Source: Clostridium fermenticellae (lineage in GTDB: Bacteria; Bacillota; Clostridia; Clostridiales; Clostridiaceae). From it: DNA of 64,000 nucleotides. The position numbers and the translations under genes are program-made. The DNA lies in contig NZ_CP032416.1 in assembly GCF_003600355.1 (NCBI RefSeq), forward strand, positions 2,252,183 through 2,316,182, in the 5' to 3' direction. This document shows positions 36,323 to 45,634 of this stretch, one piece after another (positions within the stretch are counted from its first letter, which is position 1; every line of letters begins with the position of its first letter). The notes beneath the pieces are model-generated. The model saw nothing but the letters and a program-made list of their open reading frames with translations. It was not told the DNA's origin and ran no database searches.

Positions 36323-36323
36323 G

Positions 36324-36584
36324 TATAGGATTTGTAATTCCAAGCTTAAATTATACGTAAGCTGACATTTCCAAAATGTAGGCACATTAAAAAATTTTTT
36401 AGTAAGTCTTAGTGAAGTATTTTTGAAAATCTTAGTAGATTTTATATGTTTGAGCAAAGCGAGTTTATAAAATCTGCTTAGATTTTTATAAATACGAACT
36501 TAGACTTACTAGAAATTTTTTAGGTGACGAATTTTGGAAATGTCAGCTGGAATATAACTTAAGCTTTCATTTATAAACCCTATA
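36324..36584. repeat. Large intergenic palindrome, copy 2
   Basis: The ends are TATAGGATTTGTAA and TTATAAACCCTATA. The arms pair over about 120 bp each, for example AGCTGACATTTCCAAAAT with its complement, and AGTAAGTCTTAG with CTTAGACTTACT. The loop is GTTTGAGCAAAGCGAGTTTA. Very similar to copy 3 in both ends and loop. It lies between convergent genes, directly after a terminator T-run. No coding potential. Confidence 0.88.
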
Positions 36585-36601
36585 AGAAATTATAGTAGTG
36601 A

Positions 36602-37180
36602 TTATATTATTTTTACCATATAATACTTTACTAAAGCAGGAAGCTCTCTTATATATCCCCATATTTCATGAGATTTACGTGATGATACAAAAACTCCGGA
36701 ATAACTGGCATTCAATCCTTCATCTTCTGCCATAAGAGATGCTCTTTTTAAGTGATATTTATTTGAAACTATTATTGAAGTTCTTAAATTGTTTTTTTTC
36801 ATTATATTTTTAGAATTTATAATATTTGCCATTGTAGAATTGGATCTATCATCTATTAGTATTTGAGAGGAATTAACACCTCTAGACATTAGATATCTTT
36901 TCATGGCCTCAGCCTCAGATATATTCTCTCCATTACCTTTTCCAACTGACACTATAATATATTTTCCATATCCATTTTTATAAAGTTCATATCCTCTTTC
37001 TATCCTCGATAGTAGAAATTTACTTGGTGTACTGCCATAAACCTTACACCCCAAGACAATTATACAATCTGATTTTTGAGGTTTCTGAGTGTTTCCAAAA
37101 TAGATTATATCAAAAGTTGTTAAAATTATAGCAATAGCTAATATAAAAAAAGCAATTATTGATATCTTCTTAATTTTCAT
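36602..37180 (-). CDS. YdcF/SanA-like (DUF218) membrane-anchored protein
   Basis: 192 aa. One N-terminal membrane helix (ISIIAFFILAIAIILTTF) and an extracytoplasmic DUF218 domain: CIIVLGCKVYGSTPSKFLLSRIERG (in part), YIIVSVGKGNGENISEAEAM, DDRSNSTMANI and SNKYHLKRA. Relatives include SanA/ElyC, linked to envelope and peptidoglycan precursor integrity. GAAGGTGAG 6 bases before the ATG at 37180 sets the start; the frame is open 7 codons further. Confidence 0.85.
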   Translation of the reverse strand: MKIKKISIIAFFILAIAIILTTFDIIYFGNTQKPQKSDCIIVLGCKVYGSTPSKFLLSRIERGYELYKNGYGKYIIVSVGKGNGENISEAEAMKRYLMSRGVNSSQILIDDRSNSTMANIINSKNIMKKNNLRTSIIVSNKYHLKRASLMAEDEGLNASYSGVFVSSRKSHEIWGYIRELPALVKYYMVKII

Positions 37181-37285
37181 CCTAAACTCACCTTCATTCA
37201 ATCATGGTAATATAATATTAATTTATTTATTATATGGATTCAATCCTAAACAAGTACTTTTAATAAATAATTTATACATTAATAT

Positions 37286-37332
37286 AAAAAGGTCTTTAAA
37301 AATCCCTAGAAAGAATCTTTAAAGACCTTTTT
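37286..37332 (-). terminator. Bidirectional terminator after the purine permease gene
   Basis: AAAAAGGTCTTTAAA and TTTAAAGACCTTTTT are perfect complements, 15 bp each. T-runs exist on both strands. Confidence 0.92.
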
Positions 37333-37341
37333 GTATTTAAT

Positions 37342-38775
37342 TTACGGCATTAATACAAATCTTAAAATAAACAATATCGCAAGTACATATATTATCGGAT
37401 GAACTTCTTTATATTTTCCTGTAGTTATTTTTACTATAGGATAGAATATCATTCCTGCTGCTATACCATTTGCAATACTATAACTAAATGACATAAGTGC
37501 TATAGTAAGAAATGCTGGTAATGCTTCAGTAAAATCATCAAAATTTATATTTTTTACGGCCCCTATCATGAGAACTCCTACTATTACAAGCGCAGGTGCT
37601 GTAGCTTCTGCTGGAACTATTCCAACTATACCACTAAAGAAAATAGCTAAAATAAACATAATACCTGTAGTTAATGAAGTGAGTCCGGTTCTTCCTCCTT
37701 GTGATACACCAGAGGTTGACTCAACATATGTTACAACAGTACTGGTTCCAAGAAAAGAACCTACAGTTGTTGCAACAGCATCTGACAACAAAGCTTTGTG
37801 CATATTTTTAACCTTTCCATCTGCATCTAACATCTTAGCTTTTTGGGCCGTTCCAACCAAAGTTCCTATAGTATCAAATAAGTCAACTAAACTAAAAGTT
37901 ATTATTACCATTATTATACTTGTAAAAGCACCAAATATACCTGCTTTACCAAGACCTAAAAGCCCTTTAAAGTCAAATGCAAAAAACGTAGGTGCAAGTG
38001 AAGGTGGTGCACTTATTAGCTTTATGCCTTCTAAATGAGTTATTCCAAAAGGGATACCCACTATAGTTGTAAGTATAATACCAATCAATATAGACCCCTT
38101 AACCTGTCTTGCCATTAATATTGCTGTGATTGCTATTCCGATTATAGTCACAAGTGCATGTGGGCTCGTGAAACTTCCAAAACTAACCAGAGTTGATGGA
38201 TTCGCTACTACAACTCCTCCACCCTTTAATCCTATAAGTGCTATGTAGAGCCCTATACCACCTGATATTGCAAATTTCAGATTTTGTGGTATGGCATCCA
38301 CTATTTTTTCTCTTATCGAGGTTACTGTAATTATAATAAATAAGATTCCTGATACCAATACTGCTGCTAATGCTTGTTGCCAGGTATAACCAAGTGTCAA
38401 ACAAACAGTATAAGTGAAAAATGCATTAAGACCCATTCCAGGTGCCTGAGCAAATGGAAGGTTTGCATAAAGTGCCATGACAAGTGTACCAACTGCAGCT
38501 GCTATACATGTTGCAGTAAATACTGAAGCAACAATCGGATCATTTATGGCTGATATGCCTGCCTTTACAGCTGCATCCCCCATCAAACCTTTCATATTCA
38601 TACCAGCTTGCATTAAAATATTAGGATTAATAAAAATTATATAAGCCATGGTTATAAAGGTCGTTATTCCTGCTAGGACTTCCGTTTTGACATTAGTGCC
38701 ATTTTCTGATAAATGAAAAAATGAGTCCAAAAAAGTTTTTTGTGTTTTGTTAGGTTTAGTTTTTTCTACATACAT
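37342..38775 (-). CDS. NCS2-family guanine/hypoxanthine permease
   Basis: 477 aa, about 12-14 helices. The AzgA/PbuG subgroup is shown by GITTFITMAYIIFINPNIL (first helices, in part), APGMGLNAFFTYTV, LVDLFDTIGTLVGTA (acidic transport residues) and GTSTVVTYVESTSGVSQGGRTG. The guanine riboswitch upstream supports purine import, most likely guanine/hypoxanthine. Own terminator; single gene. Confidence 0.94.
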   Translation of the reverse strand: MYVEKTKPNKTQKTFLDSFFHLSENGTNVKTEVLAGITTFITMAYIIFINPNILMQAGMNMKGLMGDAAVKAGISAINDPIVASVFTATCIAAAVGTLVMALYANLPFAQAPGMGLNAFFTYTVCLTLGYTWQQALAAVLVSGILFIIITVTSIREKIVDAIPQNLKFAISGGIGLYIALIGLKGGGVVVANPSTLVSFGSFTSPHALVTIIGIAITAILMARQVKGSILIGIILTTIVGIPFGITHLEGIKLISAPPSLAPTFFAFDFKGLLGLGKAGIFGAFTSIIMVIITFSLVDLFDTIGTLVGTAQKAKMLDADGKVKNMHKALLSDAVATTVGSFLGTSTVVTYVESTSGVSQGGRTGLTSLTTGIMFILAIFFSGIVGIVPAEATAPALVIVGVLMIGAVKNINFDDFTEALPAFLTIALMSFSYSIANGIAAGMIFYPIVKITTGKYKEVHPIIYVLAILFILRFVLMP

Positions 38776-38805
38776 TGTTTAATCCTCCCTAAATATAAAA
38801 AAGCC

Positions 38806-38846
38806 TCTATATTCAGGATTAAGAGCAAATCCGGAATTAGAAACTA
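38806..38846 (-). terminator. Expression-platform hairpin of the second guanine riboswitch
   Basis: ATTCCGGATT and AATCCTGAAT pair with one mismatch on the minus strand; six T follow after eight bases. The exact terminator form was not resolved. Confidence 0.55.
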
Positions 38847-38872
38847 ATTTGTGAATTATAAAATCCAACGGA

Positions 38873-38945
38873 CCCACCCATAGTCAGAGATTTACGGTGC
38901 TCTGGTAGAAACTCTTGAACCATATTATCAAGATTATACGGACTA
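38873..38945 (-). promoter_or_regulatory. Guanine riboswitch of the purine permease
   Basis: The minus strand reads CGTATAATCTTGATAATATG, GAGTTTCTACCAGAGC, ACCGTAAATCTC and TGACTATGGG: all conserved loops of the purine aptamer, with C as specificity base, which means guanine or hypoxanthine. P1 pairs AGTCCGTAT with the ATGGGTGGGT side. Confidence 0.95.
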
Positions 38946-38969
38946 ATATTGAACTATCTTACGATGTAT

Positions 38970-38998
38970 ATATTAACACTTATAATGCGTAAAATCAA
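38970..38998 (-). promoter_or_regulatory. Promoter of the purine permease gene
   Basis: TTGATT (38998-38993) and TAATAT (38975-38970), spacing 17 on the minus strand, the same boxes as at the pur operon. Confidence 0.75.
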
Positions 38999-39062
38999 TA
39001 CATTTTTTATTTTTTTAATTGCAACGTTTATACATATTAAATTATAACAGAGATTTAATATA

Positions 39063-40718
39063 TTAATGTTCGTTTTTTTTTGATTTTACAGTAAACTTAA
39101 ATGATGAATTTATTATATCAACATATTCCTTCTGTATACCATACATTTTAAATATAACTTTATCTAGAATTTCCTTCAACTCAGGTCTTGAATCCTTTTC
39201 GGAAATTAATTTATCTACAATTTCCTCTACTAAACTTTGATCTGCTTTATCACAACATTTTATTGGTATCAAGTTTAAATCATATTTTTTTATTTGTGGC
39301 ATAGATCTTTCATTTGTAATTAGAAAATTTAAATAATACCATTGGATTAGTTTCGAATTTAAAATACCAAGTACATATTTATAAGAAAATTTATCACTTA
39401 AATTTATTAGACCATATAGCGATTGTTCAATAATAGTACCTTCTGTATCTAGAGCAGCAACTATAGTATGTCCTGTTTTTCTAATAATTATTTTATTCTT
39501 ACATTTTAATTTTCTAATATCCTTAGTTCCGCCTTTTATATTATCATCATTAAACTCATAGTAATTTATGTTCAATACTTTAAAATTTGATATATTCTCA
39601 CCTTTTAATATTCTGACCTGAGAATCATTTATCCTGTACTTTGTTATCTTCGATTTAATTCCTATAAAGCCTGTAAATGTAAGACATATCTCTCCCAAAG
39701 AAACACTGTTATATTCTATAAACGACTTTATCAAACTATTTAGATTATTAGACTCATAAGAAAATTCATAATTTCTATTACTCAAATATAAATTTTGATA
39801 TATATAATATTTACGTTTACCATATATATCTAAACACACTTTATTATTGGGATCATAATTTTTTTTAAGTATCATAACCATGATATCAGTATTTATATTT
39901 GGGAATTCCATTTCAAATGCCAAATTCATAAGATTATATTTATTTAATATTATTTTTCTAAACTCAACATACTGAAGATTTCTTGCAAATGTACACGGCA
40001 ACACAAATGCCATAATACCATTAAACTCTAAAACCTGCAGAGACCTTTTTATAAAGCATTCATATAAATTCGGAAGGTATAAATTTCCCTGGTATTCTTT
40101 AATATAATATTTTATTAAAGCCCTGTCTATATTTCTAGCATACTTTCTTTTCATTGAAACCCATGGAGGATTTCCAACAATAAAATCATAAGAATTTCTC
40201 CAAAAATTGCGTAGAATTTTATTGCCATTCATATTTTCCCATTTAATTAAACTATTACAGCAAACCACATTAGAGCTTAAATTAAGCTCTATTTTAGCTG
40301 CTCTCATAAGATTTAATTTTGTGAATTCAACCGCACTATTATCTATATCAGATCCATATATACAATTTTTTAATATATGATATGGCAAATTTTTAAGCGT
40401 CCAGTATGAATCAGATGATATTTTATCATTATAAACTGTATAAATTTCACGTGAGTACTTTGCTTTTATTTTATTTATCGAATCAGAAAATTTTTTAAAT
40501 AATATATTATATACTTCAATTAAGAAATATCCACTTCCACATGAGGGATCCAATACTTTCAAAAAAGGATTATTCACAACATCAACATTTTTCAAAGCAT
40601 TTTCCATCATGTAACCTATTATAAAATCTGGAGTATAAAATGCTCCATTATCTTTTCTTTTTGATTTATCCATTAAGTTTTCATATTGTAACCCAAGTAT
40701 AGAATTTTCATCAAACAT
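39063..40718 (-). CDS. Eco57I-like adenine-specific DNA methyltransferase, solitary
   Basis: 551 aa. SAM-binding motif VLDPSCGSGYF and catalytic NPPW (FIVGNPPWVS) mark an N6-adenine methyltransferase; NGAFYTPDFI precedes motif I as in type IIG/Eco57I enzymes. Residues from about 330 resemble a TaqI-like target recognition domain (GFIGIKSKITKYRI, ILKGENI, IIRKTGHTIVAAL, GILNSKLIQWYYL). No nuclease motif is seen and no restriction gene adjoins, so it is an orphan methyltransferase, of the broad kind that includes CamA of Clostridioides difficile. The ATG at 40718 follows GAGAAGTGA; the earlier in-frame codon lacks a site. Confidence 0.88.
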   Translation of the reverse strand: MFDENSILGLQYENLMDKSKRKDNGAFYTPDFIIGYMMENALKNVDVVNNPFLKVLDPSCGSGYFLIEVYNILFKKFSDSINKIKAKYSREIYTVYNDKISSDSYWTLKNLPYHILKNCIYGSDIDNSAVEFTKLNLMRAAKIELNLSSNVVCCNSLIKWENMNGNKILRNFWRNSYDFIVGNPPWVSMKRKYARNIDRALIKYYIKEYQGNLYLPNLYECFIKRSLQVLEFNGIMAFVLPCTFARNLQYVEFRKIILNKYNLMNLAFEMEFPNINTDIMVMILKKNYDPNNKVCLDIYGKRKYYIYQNLYLSNRNYEFSYESNNLNSLIKSFIEYNSVSLGEICLTFTGFIGIKSKITKYRINDSQVRILKGENISNFKVLNINYYEFNDDNIKGGTKDIRKLKCKNKIIIRKTGHTIVAALDTEGTIIEQSLYGLINLSDKFSYKYVLGILNSKLIQWYYLNFLITNERSMPQIKKYDLNLIPIKCCDKADQSLVEEIVDKLISEKDSRPELKEILDKVIFKMYGIQKEYVDIINSSFKFTVKSKKNEH

Positions 40719-40760
40719 ATAATCACTTCTCAAACATAATTTATACATACATTAACTATA

Positions 40761-42155
40761 TCATTTTGCACAATCCAATGACATTTTACGATTTTCTTCT
40801 TTAAAATCACCATCATCTTTACGATTAAGTTTTTTAACCTCAAAGAATAAAAATATAGCCGTTATTATAGATGCGGTAAAATCAGATACAGGACCTGCCA
40901 TCCATACTCCATTTAACTTAAACATATGCGGTAATATGATTAGCATCGGTATCAAAATTATTACCTGTCTTGAAAGTCCAAGAAACATTGATATTTTTGC
41001 TTTTCCTATGGCCTGGAAATAATTTGAACTAACTATCTGGAATCCTACAATGGCAAACATAGACATATACATTTTTAATCCATGAACAGTTATATTAGTC
41101 AAATTTTCATCATTTTTATTAAACAGTTGAACTAATGCTGTTGGAGCAATATTAACAACTAAAAAACCAAGTACTGAAATCAAGCTTCCAACTATACATG
41201 CGAGAAAAAGTGCTTTTTTTACACGTTTGTATTTGTTTGCTCCATAGTTAAATCCTATTATAGGCTGCGAACCCTGGTTAATTCCGAATATAGGCATCAA
41301 AAATAAAGTTGCTATACCATTTATTATTCCCATAGCTCCTATGGCTAAATCTCCTCCATACATTGCCAGGCTTTTATTTAGTACTATATTTACTGCACTT
41401 GCTGCAACCTGCATTGCAAAAGGAGACATACCTATAGAAACTATACTTAGAACAATGTTTTTCTCAAGTTTAAAGTTCTCTTTCTTTAATTTTAAGAGAC
41501 TATGATTTCCCAAAAAATAAGAAAGAACCCATATACATGTAATAGTCTGAGATATTACCGTTGCAACTGCTGCCCCTCTTATTTTAAATCCTAAAACACA
41601 TATAAATAAATAGTCCAATAGTATATTTACTGGTGCTCCTATAAGTGCTGTCATCATTGCCTTTTTGGGTGCTCCCTCTGCTCTTATAATATTATTAAGA
41701 CCAAAACCAACACTTTGAATTACAGAACCATATACTATTATACTTATAAATTGTCTTGCATACTCTATTGTATTTTCACTCGCCCCAAAAGACGTCAATA
41801 TAGGATTGATAAATATAGATGCTAAAATTGTGACACATATAGATATAACTATGAGAAGAATAAATGAATTTCCCAATATTTTTTCTGCTTCATCTTTTCT
41901 GTTTTGCCCGAGTCTTATAGATATACATGCAGAACCACCTACACCAATCAACATTGCAAATCCCATTATTATAATACCTATAGGAAAAGTAAGGCTTACT
42001 CCAGATATAGCCAGTGCGCCAACCACTCTGCCTATAAAGATTCTATCTATAATGATGTATAGAGAATTCACAAGCATTCCTATGACTGCCGGAATAGAAA
42101 ATTGAATTAGTAAATTTCCAATTGATTCTTTTCCTAATCTTTCTGATCTATCCAT
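40761..42155 (-). CDS. MATE-family multidrug/sodium antiporter
   Basis: 464 aa, twelve helices in two repeats. First half: GIENLLIQFSIPAVIGMLVNSLY-like entry, here SIGNLLIQFSIPAVIGML, and IDRIFIGRVVG; second half begins near residue 235 with SPFAMQVAASAVN and GINQGSQPIIGFNYGA. Drug or metabolite efflux driven by Na+ or H+. GGAGG 8 bases before ATG at 42155 sets the start. The leader carries an attenuator and a palindrome, which suggest induced expression. Confidence 0.92.
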   Translation of the reverse strand: MDRSERLGKESIGNLLIQFSIPAVIGMLVNSLYIIIDRIFIGRVVGALAISGVSLTFPIGIIIMGFAMLIGVGGSACISIRLGQNRKDEAEKILGNSFILLIVISICVTILASIFINPILTSFGASENTIEYARQFISIIVYGSVIQSVGFGLNNIIRAEGAPKKAMMTALIGAPVNILLDYLFICVLGFKIRGAAVATVISQTITCIWVLSYFLGNHSLLKLKKENFKLEKNIVLSIVSIGMSPFAMQVAASAVNIVLNKSLAMYGGDLAIGAMGIINGIATLFLMPIFGINQGSQPIIGFNYGANKYKRVKKALFLACIVGSLISVLGFLVVNIAPTALVQLFNKNDENLTNITVHGLKMYMSMFAIVGFQIVSSNYFQAIGKAKISMFLGLSRQVIILIPMLIILPHMFKLNGVWMAGPVSDFTASIITAIFLFFEVKKLNRKDDGDFKEENRKMSLDCAK

Positions 42156-42200
42156 ATACATAACCTCCCATTATATAAAATTATCCTTGTTTACAGCAAT

Positions 42201-42225
42201 AAAAAAACTCTATTCTTACGAATAG
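42201..42225 (-). terminator. Leader attenuator of the MATE gene
   Basis: CTATTC and GAATAG form a hairpin that is followed on the minus strand by AGTTTTTTT, about 45 bases before the start codon of the MATE gene. Confidence 0.6.
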
Positions 42226-42236
42226 ATATTAAAATT

Positions 42237-42252
42237 TTTAGACCGATCTAAA
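42237..42252. promoter_or_regulatory. Operator-like palindrome of the MATE gene
   Basis: TTTAGACCGATCTAAA: 6-bp arms TTTAGA/TCTAAA around CCGA, of the type bound by TetR-like repressors. No regulator gene adjoins it. Confidence 0.4.
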
Positions 42253-42528
42253 TCATACTATTATTCAACTTTAGTATTTTAATATTTGATATAAACTTCA
42301 ATATTTTAAGTGCTAATAAAATATTATATACTATAAAATATATGTTGTCAAATCAAATATTTTTTTATTTTTAAGACTTTTTATACATAATTGTTATATT
42401 CATTTAACACTTTTGTCATAGAAATGTCACAATATTAAACTAATATAATTATATAAAATTTGTTTATATAATCGTCATATATTTCAATATAATTAATATA
42501 TTTATATCATTCTAGGAGGTAAATTTGT
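42253..42528. other. Divergent promoter region of MATE and htrA
   Basis: About 275 bp of AT-rich sequence with no gene. It must hold both promoters; several TATAAT-like boxes exist but no pair stands out. Confidence 0.4.
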
Positions 42529-43719
42529 ATGGATAACTTAAGTAATAGTAAAAATTCACCTAACTTAAAGATGAGTAAAAGATTAAAAAGAAAGTTTAAT
42601 AAAACTATTTCTTACGTATTAGTTGGATTAATATGCAGTATTCTAGGTGGTGGTATTTCTACTTTAGCTTGTTTATATATAATTCCTAAATCAAATGCTT
42701 TCACAAATACTCCACTGTATCAAAATATAATAAAAAATGCTAACGTAAATACATCATCTGTATCTGCATCTACAGTTTCAACTAAAGGTACTGGTTTAAC
42801 TGTTGCAGAAATAGCTAAAAAAGTAGGGCCCGCGGTAGTTGGTATATCAGTCAAGTCCGTAAGCAGTAATAATACTGGTTTATTTGATGATGGAAGCAGT
42901 GGTACTACAGAAGAAGAAGGAATGGGATCAGGTATCATCATAAGTAGTGATGGATACATACTTACTAATTACCATGTAATAAGTAATGCCGAACAAGTAA
43001 CTGTAATTTTCAATAATAAATCGGAAGTTTCTGCAAAAATTATAAATTATGATTCATCTTTAGACTTAGCAGTAATAAAAGTAACTAAAAGTGAAAAAAT
43101 GCCAGCAGTTGCTGAATTAGGTTCATCAAAAAATATGCAAGTTGGAGACTCAGTAGTTGCAATAGGCAATCCTCTCGGCAAAGAATTGTTAGGTTCCGTA
43201 ACTTCGGGAATAATAAGCTCAACTAGCAGACAGATACAAGTTGGAGATTCTACACAAACATTACTTCAAACAGATGCAGCTATAAATCCAGGAAATAGTG
43301 GTGGTGCCCTAGTAAATTCTCTGGGTCAAGTAATAGGAATTAATTCTGCTAAAGTGAGTGGAAATGGTGTTGAAGGTTTAGGTTTTGCAATACCTATAGA
43401 TACAGTAAAACCTAAGATAAATAGTCTGCTAAAACCAATTTTAAAAATAGGTTTTGCTGGAAGAGATATAACTTCTGATATAGCAAAAGCTTACAATAAA
43501 CCTGAAGGTGTATATGTCGTACAAGTGGAAGAATTCAGTTCAGCTGAAAAATGTGGGCTTGAAGCTGGAGATATAATAACAAAATTTGATGGTAAAACTG
43601 TAAAATCTGTAGAAGACATAAATGAAATGAAATCTAAACACAATGCAGGTGATACTGTCAAAATTAAAATTTTAAGAGATAATTCTGCTAAAACTCTGAC
43701 CTTAAAATTAAGTGAATAA
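42529..43719 (+). CDS. HtrA/DegP-like serine protease, membrane-anchored
   Basis: 396 aa. A short cytoplasmic tail and one membrane helix (residues about 21-45) anchor it, so the protease is outside the membrane. The catalytic triad is His in ILTNYHVIS, Asp in DSSLDLAVIK and Ser in NPGNSGGALV. One PDZ domain follows from about residue 300 (GVYVVQVEEFSSAEKCGLEAGDIITKFDG, seen in part). Role in envelope protein quality control. A Ser/Thr-rich linker separates anchor and protease. AGGAGG 8 bases before the ATG. Confidence 0.94.
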   Translation: MDNLSNSKNSPNLKMSKRLKRKFNKTISYVLVGLICSILGGGISTLACLYIIPKSNAFTNTPLYQNIIKNANVNTSSVSASTVSTKGTGLTVAEIAKKVGPAVVGISVKSVSSNNTGLFDDGSSGTTEEEGMGSGIIISSDGYILTNYHVISNAEQVTVIFNNKSEVSAKIINYDSSLDLAVIKVTKSEKMPAVAELGSSKNMQVGDSVVAIGNPLGKELLGSVTSGIISSTSRQIQVGDSTQTLLQTDAAINPGNSGGALVNSLGQVIGINSAKVSGNGVEGLGFAIPIDTVKPKINSLLKPILKIGFAGRDITSDIAKAYNKPEGVYVVQVEEFSSAEKCGLEAGDIITKFDGKTVKSVEDINEMKSKHNAGDTVKIKILRDNSAKTLTLKLSE

Positions 43720-43722
43720 TAT

Positions 43723-43762
43723 AAAAAGAGAATTGAACTAAATTCAGTTTAATTCTCTTTTT
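43723..43762 (+). terminator. Bidirectional terminator between htrA and the chemoreceptor gene
   Basis: AAAAAGAGAATTGAACT pairs with AGTTTAATTCTCTTTTT with one mismatch; T-runs lie on both strands. Confidence 0.92.
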
Positions 43763-43766
43763 ATTA

Positions 43767-45050
43767 TCACACTTTAAATTTTTCGACTAAACTGTTAAGT
43801 TTTTCCGCAAATCTAGCTTGTTCTTTAAAGGTTTCAGAAACCCGTTCTATTGCCCTGGTATTTTTATCAATACTAAGCTTTATAATTTCCGAGTGCTCCG
43901 ATGATTTTTCAAACGCACTTGATACACTTTGTGTTGCATTACTAATCTGATCTATCGCATTAGAAAGTTCCTCTGACATAGATGCTATTTCTTCTGACAT
44001 ATTGCCTACAAAATTCGAGTCCTCAAGGTAACCTTCTCCAGCTTTTTCAAAAAACATAAGTTCAGGAATTATACTTGAATTCATAAACTCTAATATTTCA
44101 CTGCTTGTGGACGAAAGATTCTCAAATGAATTCTGAACCATTAAAATAGTATTTTGAATTTCTGAAACTGCCTGTCCAGATTGTTCTGCAAGTTTTCTAA
44201 CTTCTTCTGCAACTACTGCAAATCCTTTTCCTTGCTCACCAGCTCTTGCAGCTTCTATATTTGCGTTAAGTGCAAGCAAATTAGTTTTTTCTGCTATACC
44301 TGCGATTGTATCAGCCATAACTTTTATGTTTTCAACTACTTTACTGTCTTCTATTGCACTTAACATTTTCTGTTTCTTATTATCATACAATTTTTCAATC
44401 TTAGAAATTATTTCTGCTCCCTTGGTTTTTACAACAGTTACCCTTTCTTTTGATTTAATAGAATTATTATTTCCTTCTTCAGCTTTTGTGGACAATTCAT
44501 TGATATTTGAATCAAATTCTTCTATTGAAGCTGTTATCTCTTGCGATGCAGCATTAGTTTCCTGTATACCAGAAGCTATACTTGTTATCCTACTATCTAT
44601 TTCCTCAGATTTCTCAGATAATTCTTCAATTGTAGCTGAAAGTTCTTGACTTGAAGCATTCATATTCTCTGAATTCTCAATAATCACTTTTATAAGTTCT
44701 TTTATGCTGCTTTGAGCTTGTTGAATTTTTTTCTGAATATTAGCAAATTCGTCATTCCCAGATACCTCATATTTTTTTGTAAAATCAAATTTAGTCATAC
44801 TCTCTACCATTTTAGTTATCTTTGATAATGAATTAGTTATATTTCTCGATATTGCTACCTCAATTAATAATGCTATTATTACTTGAATTACTGCTAAAAA
44901 TAAAATTGTTGTAATTGTACCAGACTCACTACTAATTTTTCTAAGAGAAAATATCACTACAGTGTCTATAATAATATTTGATAATATTATTATAGAAAAT
45001 GCTATAATAATTTTGAGCCTAACAGTTAGTTTGCTAAATAAATCCATCAT
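43767..45050 (-). CDS. Methyl-accepting chemotaxis protein without a large extracellular sensor
   Basis: 427 aa. Two membrane helices close together near the N-terminus ([20 protein letters not shown] and [18 protein letters not shown]) leave an external loop of only about 15 residues. A HAMP-like segment follows, then a long coiled coil and the conserved hairpin tip [20 protein letters not shown] with [17 protein letters not shown]. It should signal to CheA/CheW from an intracellular or membrane cue. The ATG at 45050 (or the next, 45047) follows GAGGAG; the longer frame lacks a site. Confidence 0.9.
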   Translation of the reverse strand: MMDLFSKLTVRLKIIIAFSIIILSNIIIDTVVIFSLRKISSESGTITTILFLAVIQVIIALLIEVAISRNITNSLSKITKMVESMTKFDFTKKYEVSGNDEFANIQKKIQQAQSSIKELIKVIIENSENMNASSQELSATIEELSEKSEEIDSRITSIASGIQETNAASQEITASIEEFDSNINELSTKAEEGNNNSIKSKERVTVVKTKGAEIISKIEKLYDNKKQKMLSAIEDSKVVENIKVMADTIAGIAEKTNLLALNANIEAARAGEQGKGFAVVAEEVRKLAEQSGQAVSEIQNTILMVQNSFENLSSTSSEILEFMNSSIIPELMFFEKAGEGYLEDSNFVGNMSEEIASMSEELSNAIDQISNATQSVSSAFEKSSEHSEIIKLSIDKNTRAIERVSETFKEQARFAEKLNSLVEKFKV

Positions 45051-45148
45051 TGTTACTCCTCTCATTCTATAATAACTAAATAATACAGCCTTAAAAAACT
45101 GCATAATAAAAACAGATAAATGCAGATTACAAATTTAACCTTATAATA

Positions 45149-45179
45149 AAGAGCATTAGGCTTATAACCTAATGCTCTT
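45149..45179 (-). terminator. Terminator of rnpB
   Basis: AAGAGCATTAGG and CCTAATGCTCTT are perfect complements, followed on the minus strand by TTTATTATAA. Confidence 0.8.
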
Positions 45180-45189
45180 CACGATATAT

Positions 45190-45556
45190 ATGCGACTAAA
45201 TCTATAAGCCGAGTTCTGTTTAAACAATCATCTATCTAGATTTACTGTTACCAGTAAATTCAAGCGATACTACCCAGAGGAAGGACGGGCCGCCCCCTCT
45301 TACTGACCAAAAGCCGTAAGACACCTCTCTATTCGATCTTGCTCCAGATGGGGTTTACATAGCCGCAAAGTCGCCATTGCGCTGGTGAGCTCTTACCTCA
45401 CCTTTCCACCCTTGCCAGTATATTTATAAAATACCTTAGGCGGTATATCTCTGTTGCACTTTCCTTCAAGTTACCTTGACTGGGTATTACCCAGCACCCT
45501 GCCCTATGGAGCTCGGACTTTCCTCTCCCACAGAAGGTGGCAGCGATTGTTCAATT
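45190..45556 (-). ncRNA. rnpB: RNase P RNA, class B
   Basis: The minus strand contains GAGGAAAGTCCGAGCTCC near the 5' end, GGGCAGGGTGCTGGGTAATACCCAG, the central AAGGGTGGAAAGGTGAGGTAAGAGCTCACC block, and GAACTCGGCTTATAG near the 3' end. This is the Firmicute (B-type) RNase P RNA, the catalytic subunit that trims tRNA 5' ends. Ends are set by the terminator and by the conserved TGTGGGAGAGGAAAG region, so they are good to about ten bases. Confidence 0.97.
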
Positions 45557-45634
45557 TACTCGCATTTATTATAATATCATATGTTTAATATAATTACAAA
45601 TAATTTTACTTAAGAACTGTTTATAATAAATCAA

